DNA of 64,000 nucleotides from Comamonas koreensis. Its GTDB lineage: Bacteria > Pseudomonadota > Gammaproteobacteria > Burkholderiales > Burkholderiaceae_C. Numbering within the stretch: the first letter of the stretch is position 1; the number at the start of each line of letters is the position of its first letter. Under the pieces are notes generated by a model. It worked only from the letters and a program-made list of their open reading frames with translations. It was not told where the DNA came from and did not search any database. Positions 10,637 to 18,151 of the stretch are shown here, in pieces. The stretch lies in assembly GCF_014076495.1 (NCBI RefSeq), contig NZ_CP043575.1, positions 868,001-932,000 on the forward strand. Direction: 5' to 3'. The position numbers and the translations under genes are program-made.

Positions 10637-11782
10637 ATGCAAGCAACAACGCAACAACTGGTGGATGGCATCTCGGAATGGATGCGCTGCGAATCGCCAT
10701 CGAACAACCCCGCCTCGATCGCCCGCATGGTCGAGATGATGCGTGCCCAGGCCGCCGCCGCTGGCCTGCGCGCCACGGTGATCGAGACCCAGGCCGAAGG
10801 CAAGCAAGGGCTGGGCCCGGTGCTGCCCGTGCTGCACATCACCAACCGCGCCGAGGGCGACACCCGTGAAGGCCTGCTGATCCTGGGCCACTCGGACACC
10901 GTGCACCCCATCGGCATGCTGGCCGACAACCCGATCCGCATCGAAGGCGACCGCCTCTATGGCCCCGGCGGCTACGACATGAAGGCTGGCATCTACCTGG
11001 CACTGACCGCGATGAGCGCCGTGGCCACGCCGGGCAGCACGCCGCTGCCGGTGGACCTGCTGGTCGTGCCCGACGAGGAAACCGGCAGCCACGCATCGCG
11101 CAAGCACATCGAGGCCTTTGCCCGCCATGCCCGCTACTGCCTGGTGGCCGAACCTGCCCGCGCCAACGGTGGCCGCTGCGTCACCGCCCGCAAGGGCACC
11201 GGCATGCTGCGCCTGGGCGTCAAGGGCCTGGCATCGCATGCGGGTGTGGCCCATGACAAGGGCCGCAGCGCGATCCGCGAGATGGCGCACCAGATCCTGG
11301 CGCTCGAAGCGATGACCGACTACCAGAGGGGTGTGACCGTGAGCGTGGGCACCATCGAAGGCGGCACCACCACCAACACCGTGCCGGCCTTCTGCAAGTG
11401 CGTGGTCGATTTCCGCCTGCCCGATCTGCAGGCCGCCGATGAGCTGGTGGGCAAGATGCGTGCGCTGCGCCCCGTGGGCGAGGGCCTGACGCTCGATATC
11501 GATGTCGAAGTGAACCGCCCTCCGATGGTCAAGGACGCCCGCGCCGAAGCGCTGCTGGCCAAGGCCCAGCAATCAGCCCGCGAAGCCGGCTTTGCGCTGG
11601 AAGAAGCGCCCCCTACCGGCGGCGGCAGCGATGCCAACTTCACCTCGGCGATGGGCGTGCCATCACTCGATGGCCTGGGAGCCGATGGCGACGGCGCCCA
11701 TACGGTGTATGAGCACATTCTGGTGTCCACCCTGGAGATGCGGGCGCGCTTCTGGTTGCATCTGCTGACCCACCTGGACTAA
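10637..11782 (+). CDS. M20 family metallopeptidase (carboxypeptidase G2-like)
   Basis: 381 residues from ATG 10637, with AAGGAA 5 nt upstream. Zinc-ligand and catalytic motifs of the M20 family are intact: GHSDTVHP (His85, Asp87), GPGGYDMKAG, and the VPDEETGS segment with the catalytic and ligand Glu; a dimerisation domain lies at about 185-290. M20A enzymes of the glutamate carboxypeptidase group cleave C-terminal residues from peptides or folates. No signal peptide is present. As the last gene of the peptide-uptake operon it plausibly degrades the imported substrate in the cytosol. Confidence 0.87.
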   Translation: MQATTQQLVDGISEWMRCESPSNNPASIARMVEMMRAQAAAAGLRATVIETQAEGKQGLGPVLPVLHITNRAEGDTREGLLILGHSDTVHPIGMLADNPIRIEGDRLYGPGGYDMKAGIYLALTAMSAVATPGSTPLPVDLLVVPDEETGSHASRKHIEAFARHARYCLVAEPARANGGRCVTARKGTGMLRLGVKGLASHAGVAHDKGRSAIREMAHQILALEAMTDYQRGVTVSVGTIEGGTTTNTVPAFCKCVVDFRLPDLQAADELVGKMRALRPVGEGLTLDIDVEVNRPPMVKDARAEALLAKAQQSAREAGFALEEAPPTGGGSDANFTSAMGVPSLDGLGADGDGAHTVYEHILVSTLEMRARFWLHLLTHLD

Positions 11783-11808
11783 GACCAGGGGCTGGCCCCA
11801 GATGCGGG

Positions 11809-12288
11809 TCAGCCTTGCTCGCGAGGTGATCCCTTGAACTGCACGGGCTGGGTGCGCCCACCCTTGCGGCGCACCACCACGGTGCCGGCGATCTTGTCGT
11901 GCCAGCCCTGCTTGCGCGGGTCAAAGGCCACCCAGATGAGGCCGAGGCACAGCGGCACGATGGACACAAAATAGCCGAGGTAGCGGACCACCGATTGGCC
12001 CAGGCCCATCGCCTCTCCCGTCTCGGCATCCACTATCTCGGCCCCTATCAGCATCTTGCCCGGCGTGGCCCGCAGCTTGTGCCACAGCCAGATGCAGGCC
12101 ACTGCGGGCAGCACCCAGCTGATCAGCACATCGGCGGGGCCCTGCACCAGGCCTTCGGCCATGAAGTAGTCCCAGCCGTATATCGCCACCAGGGCCGGTG
12201 TGATGATGACGAGCAACACCACCGTGTCGATCAAAGCTGCCCCGACGCGCGCCCAAAAGCCTACATATTCCAGATCGCTGTTATCCAT
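11809..12288 (-). CDS. RDD family membrane protein
   Basis: 159 residues from ATG at 12288 (GGAGC 6 nt upstream); longer in-frame starts reach into the upstream gene and lack a ribosome site. The RDD domain shows the defining pattern: an Arg in the first helix (GFWARVGAALIDTVV), an LGQSVVRYLGY segment, and an Asp in FDPRKQGWHDKIAGTVVV. Three to four transmembrane helices are predicted. RDD proteins are small inner-membrane proteins of poorly defined, sometimes transport-related function. It is convergent with the M20 gene. Confidence 0.85.
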   Translation of the reverse strand: MDNSDLEYVGFWARVGAALIDTVVLLVIITPALVAIYGWDYFMAEGLVQGPADVLISWVLPAVACIWLWHKLRATPGKMLIGAEIVDAETGEAMGLGQSVVRYLGYFVSIVPLCLGLIWVAFDPRKQGWHDKIAGTVVVRRKGGRTQPVQFKGSPREQG

Positions 12289-12400
12289 TTTTTGCTCCAC
12301 TGAGTGGCGCCATCTTAGGCCTGTCCGGTAAAGCCGAGGTGACAAGACCTGGGCGCGCCATGGCAAGATGCAGGCTATCTTCACTGCCCGAGAGCGCACC

Positions 12401-13231
12401 ATGGCACCACCGAATCCCGAGCTCCGCATGGCCCCCGATATGTGGGCCTTTGAAGCGCTGTACGCCCAGCCCGCGATGCTGGATGGCGAAACCCTGCGCG
12501 CCGCGCTGGCCGAGCGCCTGGGGGCGGTGGACCTGGTCGCAGATGGCGACACCATCTTGCTGGCGCTGCGCGACTACTGTGTGGACTACAGCGACAAAAA
12601 GGGTGTGCCCAGCGAGGTCGCAATCATCCGCGCAGGCGAGCCGATGGCCCCCACCAACTACGCCAGCGCGCTGGAGCAGACCTGGGACTGGCCCGAAAAG
12701 GAAAGCGCGCTGGCCCAGTGCCAGCACTGCGTGCTGGTGAGCGAATTCATGGGCCGGGGCCTGTCAGTGCCCGAGCGGCTGGAGATCCTGCAAGCGGTCA
12801 TGCATGTGCTGATCGAGAACGGGGGCGTCACTGCCATCAGCCAGACCAATGCCGGCTGCCTGCTGAACCCGCAGCGCTACCTGCAGGCCCATGCCGAAGG
12901 CTTTGTCTACTACGGCGTCGTCAATGTGCGCTTTTTCAACATCAGCAACCGCCCCGGCGAAATGCTGATGGACAGCCTGGGCGGCGCCACCTTTGGCGTG
13001 CCCGATGTGCAGCTGCTGTTCTCCGAGATGGACCCTGCCGAAGTCTCACGCTTTGTGTTCAATACCAGCGTCTACCTGGTCGAGCACGGCAATGTGATTG
13101 CCGACGGCCACACGGTGGCCGGCATCGATGGCCACAGCAAATGGGCCTGCAAGCACCTCGATGCGCTGATCGAGCCGGAGCGGCTGGTGGTAGATATCGA
13201 TCCACGGGCTGCAGAGGGGGCTAAGGCTTAG
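12401..13231 (+). CDS. DUF4261 domain-containing protein
   Basis: About 276 residues if translation starts at ATG 12401 (GAGAG about 7 nt upstream); ATG 12368 is also possible. The C-terminal part matches DUF4261: VNVRFFNISNRPGEMLMDSLGG, then FGVPDVQLLF, VFNTSVYLVEHG and ADGHTVAG. Proteins of this family are cytosolic and uncharacterised; some resemble components near type VI secretion immunity genes, but nothing of that kind is nearby. The gene stands alone, divergent from the RDD gene. Confidence 0.75.
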   Translation: MAPPNPELRMAPDMWAFEALYAQPAMLDGETLRAALAERLGAVDLVADGDTILLALRDYCVDYSDKKGVPSEVAIIRAGEPMAPTNYASALEQTWDWPEKESALAQCQHCVLVSEFMGRGLSVPERLEILQAVMHVLIENGGVTAISQTNAGCLLNPQRYLQAHAEGFVYYGVVNVRFFNISNRPGEMLMDSLGGATFGVPDVQLLFSEMDPAEVSRFVFNTSVYLVEHGNVIADGHTVAGIDGHSKWACKHLDALIEPERLVVDIDPRAAEGAKA

Positions 13232-13239
13232 GGCTGCAT

Positions 13240-14034
13240 TTACACCGGCGCGTAGCTGCCGGTGCCATTCGGCCAGGTCGTCAGCACCTCATGGCCATCG
13301 GGCGTCACCGCCACCGTGTGCTCCCACTGCGCCGACAGCGAATGGTCCTGGGTCACGACGGTCCAGCCATCGGCCAAGGTCTTGACCTGGCGCTTGCCGG
13401 CATTGAGCATCGGCTCGATCGTGAACAGCATGCCCGCCTCTAGCATCAGCCCCTCGCCCGGGTTGCCGTAGTGCAGCACATTGGGGGCATCGTGGTAGGT
13501 TTGGCCTATCCCATGGCCGCAGAACTCGCGCACCACGCCAAAGCCTGCCCCTTTGGCCACCGTCTCGATCGCATGGCCGATATCGCCCAAGGTGGCGCCC
13601 GGCCGCACCTGGGCAATCCCCGCGCGTAATGCCTCGTAAGTGGTCTCGACCAGTCGTTTGGCCAGAATGCTGGGCGTGCCGACAAAGTACATGCGGCTGG
13701 TGTCGCCAAACCAGCCATCCTGGATGACGGCCACATCGATATTGACGATGTCGCCCTTTTTCAGAATCCGGTCCTCGGACGGAATGCCGTGGCAGACGAC
13801 ATGGTTCACCGAGGTGAGGATGGTCTTGGGATAGCCCTGGTAGCCCAGATTGGCCGGCACCGCCTTTTGCACGTTCACGATGTAGTCGTGGCAAATGGCA
13901 TCCAGCGCCGCGGTGCTGACCCCCGGCACCACATGGGGCGCAATCATCTCCAGCACCTCGGCCGCCAGCTGCGCCGCCTGACGCGCACGGGCCAGCTCGC
14001 TCGCCGTATGCACCGGCGTGATGCTTTGCGTCAT
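13240..14034 (-). CDS. map: Type I methionine aminopeptidase
   Basis: 264 residues, complete. It removes the initiator Met from nascent proteins. The five metal ligands of the pita-bread fold are visible: Asp in DIVNIDVAV, Asp in GDTSRMYFVG, His in CGHGIGQTYH, Glu in FTIEPML and Glu in SAQWEHTVAV; the substrate His in VVCHGIPSED is present. The gene is not next to rpsB, where the housekeeping copy often lies. Instead it overlaps the stop of a ParD-like gene (ATGA, 14031-14034), so the two are translationally coupled and share the upstream operator. Confidence 0.93.
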   Translation of the reverse strand: MTQSITPVHTASELARARQAAQLAAEVLEMIAPHVVPGVSTAALDAICHDYIVNVQKAVPANLGYQGYPKTILTSVNHVVCHGIPSEDRILKKGDIVNIDVAVIQDGWFGDTSRMYFVGTPSILAKRLVETTYEALRAGIAQVRPGATLGDIGHAIETVAKGAGFGVVREFCGHGIGQTYHDAPNVLHYGNPGEGLMLEAGMLFTIEPMLNAGKRQVKTLADGWTVVTQDHSLSAQWEHTVAVTPDGHEVLTTWPNGTGSYAPV

Positions 14035-14261
14035 GCCGCCATCCTTGCCTTGGCAACCAGCGCATGGATATCTAGGCCGCCGTCCAGCTCCGCCTGCACC
14101 AGCACCTGGCAGATCGCGCGGTGGTCCAGATCAGGGTACATCTCGGCAAGCATGCCCACCCGCATCCAGTGCTCGGCCTGCGCATTGATGGAACGGGAGA
14201 GCGCCGCGCCCGCGACCCGCAGATTCTCATGCATAGGGTCGGAAATTTTGACGATGCCCAT
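14031..14261 (-). CDS. ParD-like family protein
   Basis: 76 residues, starting at ATG 14261 with AGAGGA just upstream. The N-terminal half (VKISDPMHENLRVAGAAL) resembles the ribbon-helix-helix DNA-binding fold of ParD-like antitoxin families, followed by an SRSINAQAEHWMRVG helix. No ParE-type toxin is present; the partner is methionine aminopeptidase. An 11-bp perfect inverted repeat directly upstream is the probable autoregulatory operator. ParD-like/map pairs occur in other proteobacteria to my knowledge, but their purpose is not established. Confidence 0.8.
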   Translation of the reverse strand: MGIVKISDPMHENLRVAGAALSRSINAQAEHWMRVGMLAEMYPDLDHRAICQVLVQAELDGGLDIHALVAKARMAA

Positions 14262-14271
14262 GACTATCCTC

Positions 14272-14304
14272 TATAAAACATACGCAGATTGTATATGTTT
14301 TATA
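14272..14304 (-). promoter_or_regulatory. Operator of the ParD-like/map operon (11-bp inverted repeat)
   Basis: TATAAAACATA (14272-14282) and TATGTTTTATA (14294-14304) are exact reverse complements separated by 11 nt, centre to centre 22 bp or about two helical turns. The repeat begins 10 nt upstream of the ParD-like start codon and overlaps the likely promoter. Two half-sites one face apart fit a ribbon-helix-helix repressor such as the ParD-like protein itself. Confidence 0.7.
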
Positions 14305-14351
14305 CATTATTCGTTTATGCGCGGTGTGTGTGGCGATGTCGGTATCGGCAA

Positions 14352-14367
14352 TAAAGATATATCTTTA
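14352..14367 (+). promoter_or_regulatory. PadR operator, distal palindrome
   Basis: TAAAGATATATCTTTA is a perfect 16-bp palindrome. The same core recurs at 14397-14408, 45 bp away, and both lie directly upstream of the padR-family gene. This is the expected architecture for an autoregulated PadR/YqjI-type repressor. Confidence 0.75.
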
Positions 14368-14396
14368 CAAAAAACCGGCTTGAAATCTTCCATTGA

Positions 14397-14408
14397 AAGA
14401 TATATCTT
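14397..14408 (+). promoter_or_regulatory. PadR operator, proximal palindrome
   Basis: AAGATATATCTT, a perfect 12-bp palindrome identical to the core of the site at 14352-14367. It ends 26 nt before the padR-family start and about 15 nt before its ribosome-binding site, so a bound repressor would block transcription initiation. Confidence 0.75.
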
Positions 14409-14434
14409 AGATGCATCTTAGTAAAGGAACACAG

Positions 14435-15094
14435 ATGCCACATCCCCATCACCACTTTCAGCACCACCCCCACCTCTGCAGCCCCCGTGGCCGCCATATG
14501 GGCGAAGAGGGCGGCCCTGGCCGGGGCCCACGCCACCATGGCAATGGCCCGGGCCACGGCCCGCACGACCATGGCCATGGCCATGGCCACGGGCCAGATG
14601 CTGCGCGCCACCTGGCGCACAAGCGTGAGCGCATGTTCGAGGCTGGCGGCCTCAAGCTGCTGGCGCTGCATTTGATTGGCCAGCAACCCAGCCATGGCTA
14701 CGACGTGATCCGCGCCGTGGGCGAGCTGGTGGGCGGCGACTACCAGCCCAGCCCCGGCACGATCTACCCGACCTTGAGCTACCTGGTGGACATGGGCCAT
14801 GCAACCGCCAGCGAATCCGAAGGCGGGCGCAAGCGCTACACCATCACCGCCGAAGGCGAGCAGGCCCTCGCCGAGCAGGCCGATGCGCTGCAGCTGCTGC
14901 TGACGCGCCTGGCCCGTGGCAAGGACCGCGATGCCCGCCAGCGCCCGCCGCAGCTGGTGCGCGCGATCGAGAACTTCAAGATGGCCCTGCGCCTGAAGAT
15001 GGCCGGCGACGGCGAGACGGCGCTGTCGGCCGAGCAGATCGACAAGATGGCCGCGCTGCTGGACGAGGCCGCTCTGAAGATCGAAAAGGCCTGA
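14435..15094 (+). CDS. PadR family transcriptional regulator with His-rich N-terminus (YqjI-like)
   Basis: 219 residues from ATG 14435 (AAAGGA 6 nt upstream). The first 60 residues are dominated by His and Gly (HPHHHFQHHPH, then HGHGHGHG), a likely metal-sensing tail as in E. coli YqjI, which binds nickel and iron. The winged helix follows at about 66-145 (LLALHLIGQQPSHGYDVI, then SPGTIYPTLSYL, then the wing GGRKRYTIT), and the C-terminal helices dimerise. Its DNA encodes a short ATGGCC hexamer repeat in the His/Gly part. Two palindromic operators upstream indicate autoregulation. No ferric reductase gene, the YqjI target in E. coli, is nearby. Confidence 0.88.
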   Translation: MPHPHHHFQHHPHLCSPRGRHMGEEGGPGRGPRHHGNGPGHGPHDHGHGHGHGPDAARHLAHKRERMFEAGGLKLLALHLIGQQPSHGYDVIRAVGELVGGDYQPSPGTIYPTLSYLVDMGHATASESEGGRKRYTITAEGEQALAEQADALQLLLTRLARGKDRDARQRPPQLVRAIENFKMALRLKMAGDGETALSAEQIDKMAALLDEAALKIEKA

Positions 15095-15219
15095 GCGCGT
15101 TCCGGGCCTGTTGCCCGGCCGCCGCAAAGCTTGCGCCATATCGTGTCGCCAGGCCCTGGGCCGGGGTATGCTCGGTAGCTATCCATCCTCCGGGATGACA
15201 ACCTCTACCGAGCAAGACC

Positions 15220-16128
15220 ATGCAACGACGCCACTTTGTAGCCGCCACCCTGGTCATGGGCAGCGGCTCTGTTTTTGGCCTGGCCGGATGCGCATCCCGC
15301 CAGTCTGCCCACCCCCGTGCCGACCGTGCGCTGCACAAGGCGCTGACCCTGATTGAAGCCCAGAGCGGTGGCCGCCTGGGCGTTTATGCGTTGGATGCCG
15401 AGACCGGCGGCGAGGCCGGCTACCGCAGCGATGAGCGCTTTGCGATGTGCAGCACCTTCAAGACCTTGCTGGCCGCCCATGTGCTGTACCTGGGGCAGAC
15501 GGGGGCGCTGGACCTGGGCCAGCAGGTGCGGGTGACCTCGGCCGACATGGTGCCCTATGCGCCGGTGACGGAAAAGTACCAGGACCAGCCCGGCGGCATC
15601 AGCCTGCTGGAGCTCTGCGAAGCGATCGTGGTGGTCAGCGACAACGTCGCGGCCAACCTGCTGCTGCGCGCCAGCGGCGGGCCCGAAGCCTTGACGGCCT
15701 GGCTGCGCACCCTGGGCGACAAGGCCACGCGCCTGGACCGCATCGAGCCCCTGCTCAACACGGCAGAGCCCGGCGACCCGCGCGACACCACCACGCCGCG
15801 TGCGATGCAGGCGACCTTGCAGGCGCTGCTGCTGGGCGATGTGCTCAAGGGCTATGGCCGCGCGATGCTGCAGCAGTGGCTGACAGACAGCCGCACCGGC
15901 GACAAGCGCGTGCGCGCGGGCCTGCCGTCCGAGTGGCGCGTGGGCGGCAAGACTGGTGCCGGTGCCCACAGCACCGCCAATGACTGTCTGATCGCCTGGC
16001 CCAATGCCGCCTCTGAAGGCTTGATCATCACGGCCTTCCTGACTGGCGGCGAGCGCACAACGGCGCAAAGCGATGCGGTGATGGCCAAGGTGGGCGCAGC
16101 GATTGCGCAATGGCACGCTGCGCTGTAA
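15220..16128 (+). CDS. Class A beta-lactamase, predicted lipoprotein
   Basis: 302 residues. The signal has an RRHF start and a lipobox LAGC (Cys24), so a membrane-anchored periplasmic enzyme exported by Sec or Tat is predicted. All class A motifs are present: STFK with the acylation Ser at residue 78 (Ambler 70), SDN in VVSDNVA (130-132), the omega-loop Glu in RIEPLLN (166) and KTG (234-236). Ambler 69 is Cys, as in CTX-M and KPC types, but position 238 is Gly, so the Cys69-Cys238 disulfide of class A carbapenemases cannot form. Spectrum cannot be predicted. No ampR-type regulator is adjacent. Confidence 0.9.
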   Translation: MQRRHFVAATLVMGSGSVFGLAGCASRQSAHPRADRALHKALTLIEAQSGGRLGVYALDAETGGEAGYRSDERFAMCSTFKTLLAAHVLYLGQTGALDLGQQVRVTSADMVPYAPVTEKYQDQPGGISLLELCEAIVVVSDNVAANLLLRASGGPEALTAWLRTLGDKATRLDRIEPLLNTAEPGDPRDTTTPRAMQATLQALLLGDVLKGYGRAMLQQWLTDSRTGDKRVRAGLPSEWRVGGKTGAGAHSTANDCLIAWPNAASEGLIITAFLTGGERTTAQSDAVMAKVGAAIAQWHAAL

Positions 16129-16140
16129 GCGACGCTACTC

Positions 16141-17118
16141 CTACGATTTGGCAGCTTGCTGGCGCGGCCCCGCCAGCAAGCCCTTGCACAGCTGCAGCAG
16201 CGCCCAGACCAGTACCAGCGGTATCACCAGCGTCTGCAGCGCAAACACCACCATCAAGGTCACGAGCCGCTCGACCTGCTGATCAAGCTGCTGCTGCAGT
16301 TCGCTGAGCTTGTCGCGCAGCGCATCGCCCGGGTTGCGCACAAGATCCTGCACCCCCGATGCCGCCTGGCTGGCCGATTGCTGGGCCTGCTGCCCCCATT
16401 GCTTGAAGCGTTCCCAGAGGCCGGATGACGCCGTCACGGCGGGGTTGGCCGGTGGGGTCGGCGTTGCTGCGTCCGCACTTGGCGCCTTGGCCGGGGCGCG
16501 CACATCAAACTGCTGCAGCTGGCCGACGGGGCCTTCGGTGGCGATTTGGTTTTCCTGGTAGGTGCCAGCCATAAAGTGCTGGAACAGCGCCTCGCTGCCG
16601 ATGATGGTGACCGGCATTACCAGCCGGGTAAACAGCAGCACCACCAGCAAGCGGCTGAGCCAGGTGGGCACCGCCTGCTGGCGCCAGCGCAGCAGCAGCC
16701 AGGCCAGCGCGATGGCGGTAAGCACGCCGGTCACGCCATAGCTGCCACCCATCGATAGCAGCAGCTTTTGCAGGCCAAAGGCAATGCTGGCCCAGAGCAT
16801 CCAGTCGGCAAACTGCGCCACCAGGTCGCTGATGGGGGCCAGCACCTGACCCAGCGTCAAGGTCAGGCCCACGCCCATCGGCTGCACGGCCAGCTCGGTG
16901 CCCTGCAGCACCGAGACGACGCTGTGCAGCGCGCGGGCGGTGGCAAAGCTGAGCAAGGAGCGTTGCAGGCCGTCATCCACATAGCGGTCGGCCATGGCCT
17001 GGAAAGCCGGCAGCCAGCACAGCACAACGGCCAGCACCAGCAGGCTGGCCAGTGCGATCTGGCAGGGCGTCCAACGGGATGCGCCCAGAGGGCTCGGAGA
17101 GGGGAGCGGTTGGTTCAT
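16141..17118 (-). CDS. Hypothetical multi-pass membrane protein
   Basis: 325 residues with no family that I recognise. Hydrophobic segments at about 20-45, 105-125, 128-150, 160-180 and 290-315 suggest four to five membrane helices. Between them, residues 205-285 form a polar domain with a Pro/Ala-rich linker (ATPTPPANPA), a Gln/Ala-rich coiled-coil-like stretch (QWGQQAQQSASQA) and LSELQQQLDQQVERL. The long soluble coiled coil between membrane segments suggests a structural or assembly role. It is convergent with the beta-lactamase, 12 nt apart, and 45 nt downstream of the phosphatase gene's neighbour region. Confidence 0.7.
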   Translation of the reverse strand: MNQPLPSPSPLGASRWTPCQIALASLLVLAVVLCWLPAFQAMADRYVDDGLQRSLLSFATARALHSVVSVLQGTELAVQPMGVGLTLTLGQVLAPISDLVAQFADWMLWASIAFGLQKLLLSMGGSYGVTGVLTAIALAWLLLRWRQQAVPTWLSRLLVVLLFTRLVMPVTIIGSEALFQHFMAGTYQENQIATEGPVGQLQQFDVRAPAKAPSADAATPTPPANPAVTASSGLWERFKQWGQQAQQSASQAASGVQDLVRNPGDALRDKLSELQQQLDQQVERLVTLMVVFALQTLVIPLVLVWALLQLCKGLLAGPRQQAAKS

Positions 17119-17163
17119 CGGCGGGCGGCCAGCGGGGTGGCCGTGGGTCGAAGGAACAACCGA

Positions 17164-17961
17164 TTATTCCAGATACATCTGCGCGAGCTTTTGCTGCGCC
17201 TTTGCATCCACGCCCAGCACCTTTTCCACATAGTTGGGGATGCTGCCGTAGTCCTGCAGCACAGGCTCGATGGCGGCGGTCAGGAACGGCTCCTGCACCC
17301 GCCACAGCACCTGCAGCACTTCCTCGGGGATGTGGGCGGCAGCGGCCACAGCTTCGGCTGGGCGGTGGTAGTAGTCGTTGGTCAGCAGGTAGTCCTGCAA
17401 CACGACATCCTGAGGCACGCCCAGGGTGGTCAGCAGCAAGGTGGCGGCCCAGCCGGTGCGGTCCTTGCCGGCGGTGCAGTGGAAGACGATGGGCGCATCA
17501 CTGTCGAGCAGCATCTCGAAGAACTGTGCAAACGGCGCGGCATTGTCGTGGATAAAGCTGCGGTAGGTGTCCTGCATCAGCACGACGGTGTGGTCGGGCG
17601 TCAGGCGCTGGCCTTGCTGCATCAGGCTGAAGGCGCGCTGCACAAGCGTTGGCTCAATGGCCAGCGAATGGTGCTGCAGGCCATCGATCGCATAGTGGTC
17701 CACGGTTTGCTCGCGCTGGCCGCGAAAATCGGCCGAGCGGGCCACGCCCAGCTCGCGCAGCAGCTGCAGCTGGGACTCAGGGCTGAGCAAGGCCAGGTGG
17801 TCAGAGCGGAACAGCTTGCGCCAGCGCACCGTGCGGCCGTCCAGGCCCTGGTAGCCGCCCAGATCGCGGAAATTGGTGGTGCCCGCCAGTGGCAGGTGGC
17901 GGCTATGGGCCTGGGGGGTGGCCTCGGAGGTGATGGGTGCAGATTCGGCTTGGATGGGCAT
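17164..17961 (-). CDS. Tyrosine-protein phosphatase (Tyr_phosphatase3/LipA-like)
   Basis: 265 residues from ATG 17961; an ATG at 17979 would add six. The P-loop signature is HCTAGKDRTG with the catalytic Cys at about residue 162 and Arg six residues later. An N-terminal NFRDLGGYQ segment and FRSDHLALL are typical of the bacterial LipA/MptpB-like family, which can act on phosphotyrosine and sometimes phosphoinositides. No signal peptide is visible. It probably shares a transcript with the membrane protein downstream (45-nt gap). Substrate unknown. Confidence 0.85.
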   Translation of the reverse strand: MPIQAESAPITSEATPQAHSRHLPLAGTTNFRDLGGYQGLDGRTVRWRKLFRSDHLALLSPESQLQLLRELGVARSADFRGQREQTVDHYAIDGLQHHSLAIEPTLVQRAFSLMQQGQRLTPDHTVVLMQDTYRSFIHDNAAPFAQFFEMLLDSDAPIVFHCTAGKDRTGWAATLLLTTLGVPQDVVLQDYLLTNDYYHRPAEAVAAAAHIPEEVLQVLWRVQEPFLTAAIEPVLQDYGSIPNYVEKVLGVDAKAQQKLAQMYLE

Positions 17962-18151
17962 GCTTTGTTTATAGCCCATCTGCAAGTCCGGGGTACGACA
18001 CCAGGGTGTCATCCCTTTGCAGCGCTTTTGAGTGCCGCAGTGCCGGGCGGGCGACTCTGTCTCAACCGTGACGGCCTGGCACGCCGGGCATGGCACCATT
18101 TGCCCATGGGTCCTCGCCTGGGGGCCCGCCACCGCTACCGAAGACCGCACC

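Noticed and set aside
14031..14261. Toxin-antitoxin system
   Set aside because: The ParD-like protein has no ParE or other toxin partner; the coupled gene is an intact methionine aminopeptidase.
15220..16128. Class A carbapenemase
   Set aside because: Cys69 is present but position 238 is Gly, so the defining disulfide cannot form.
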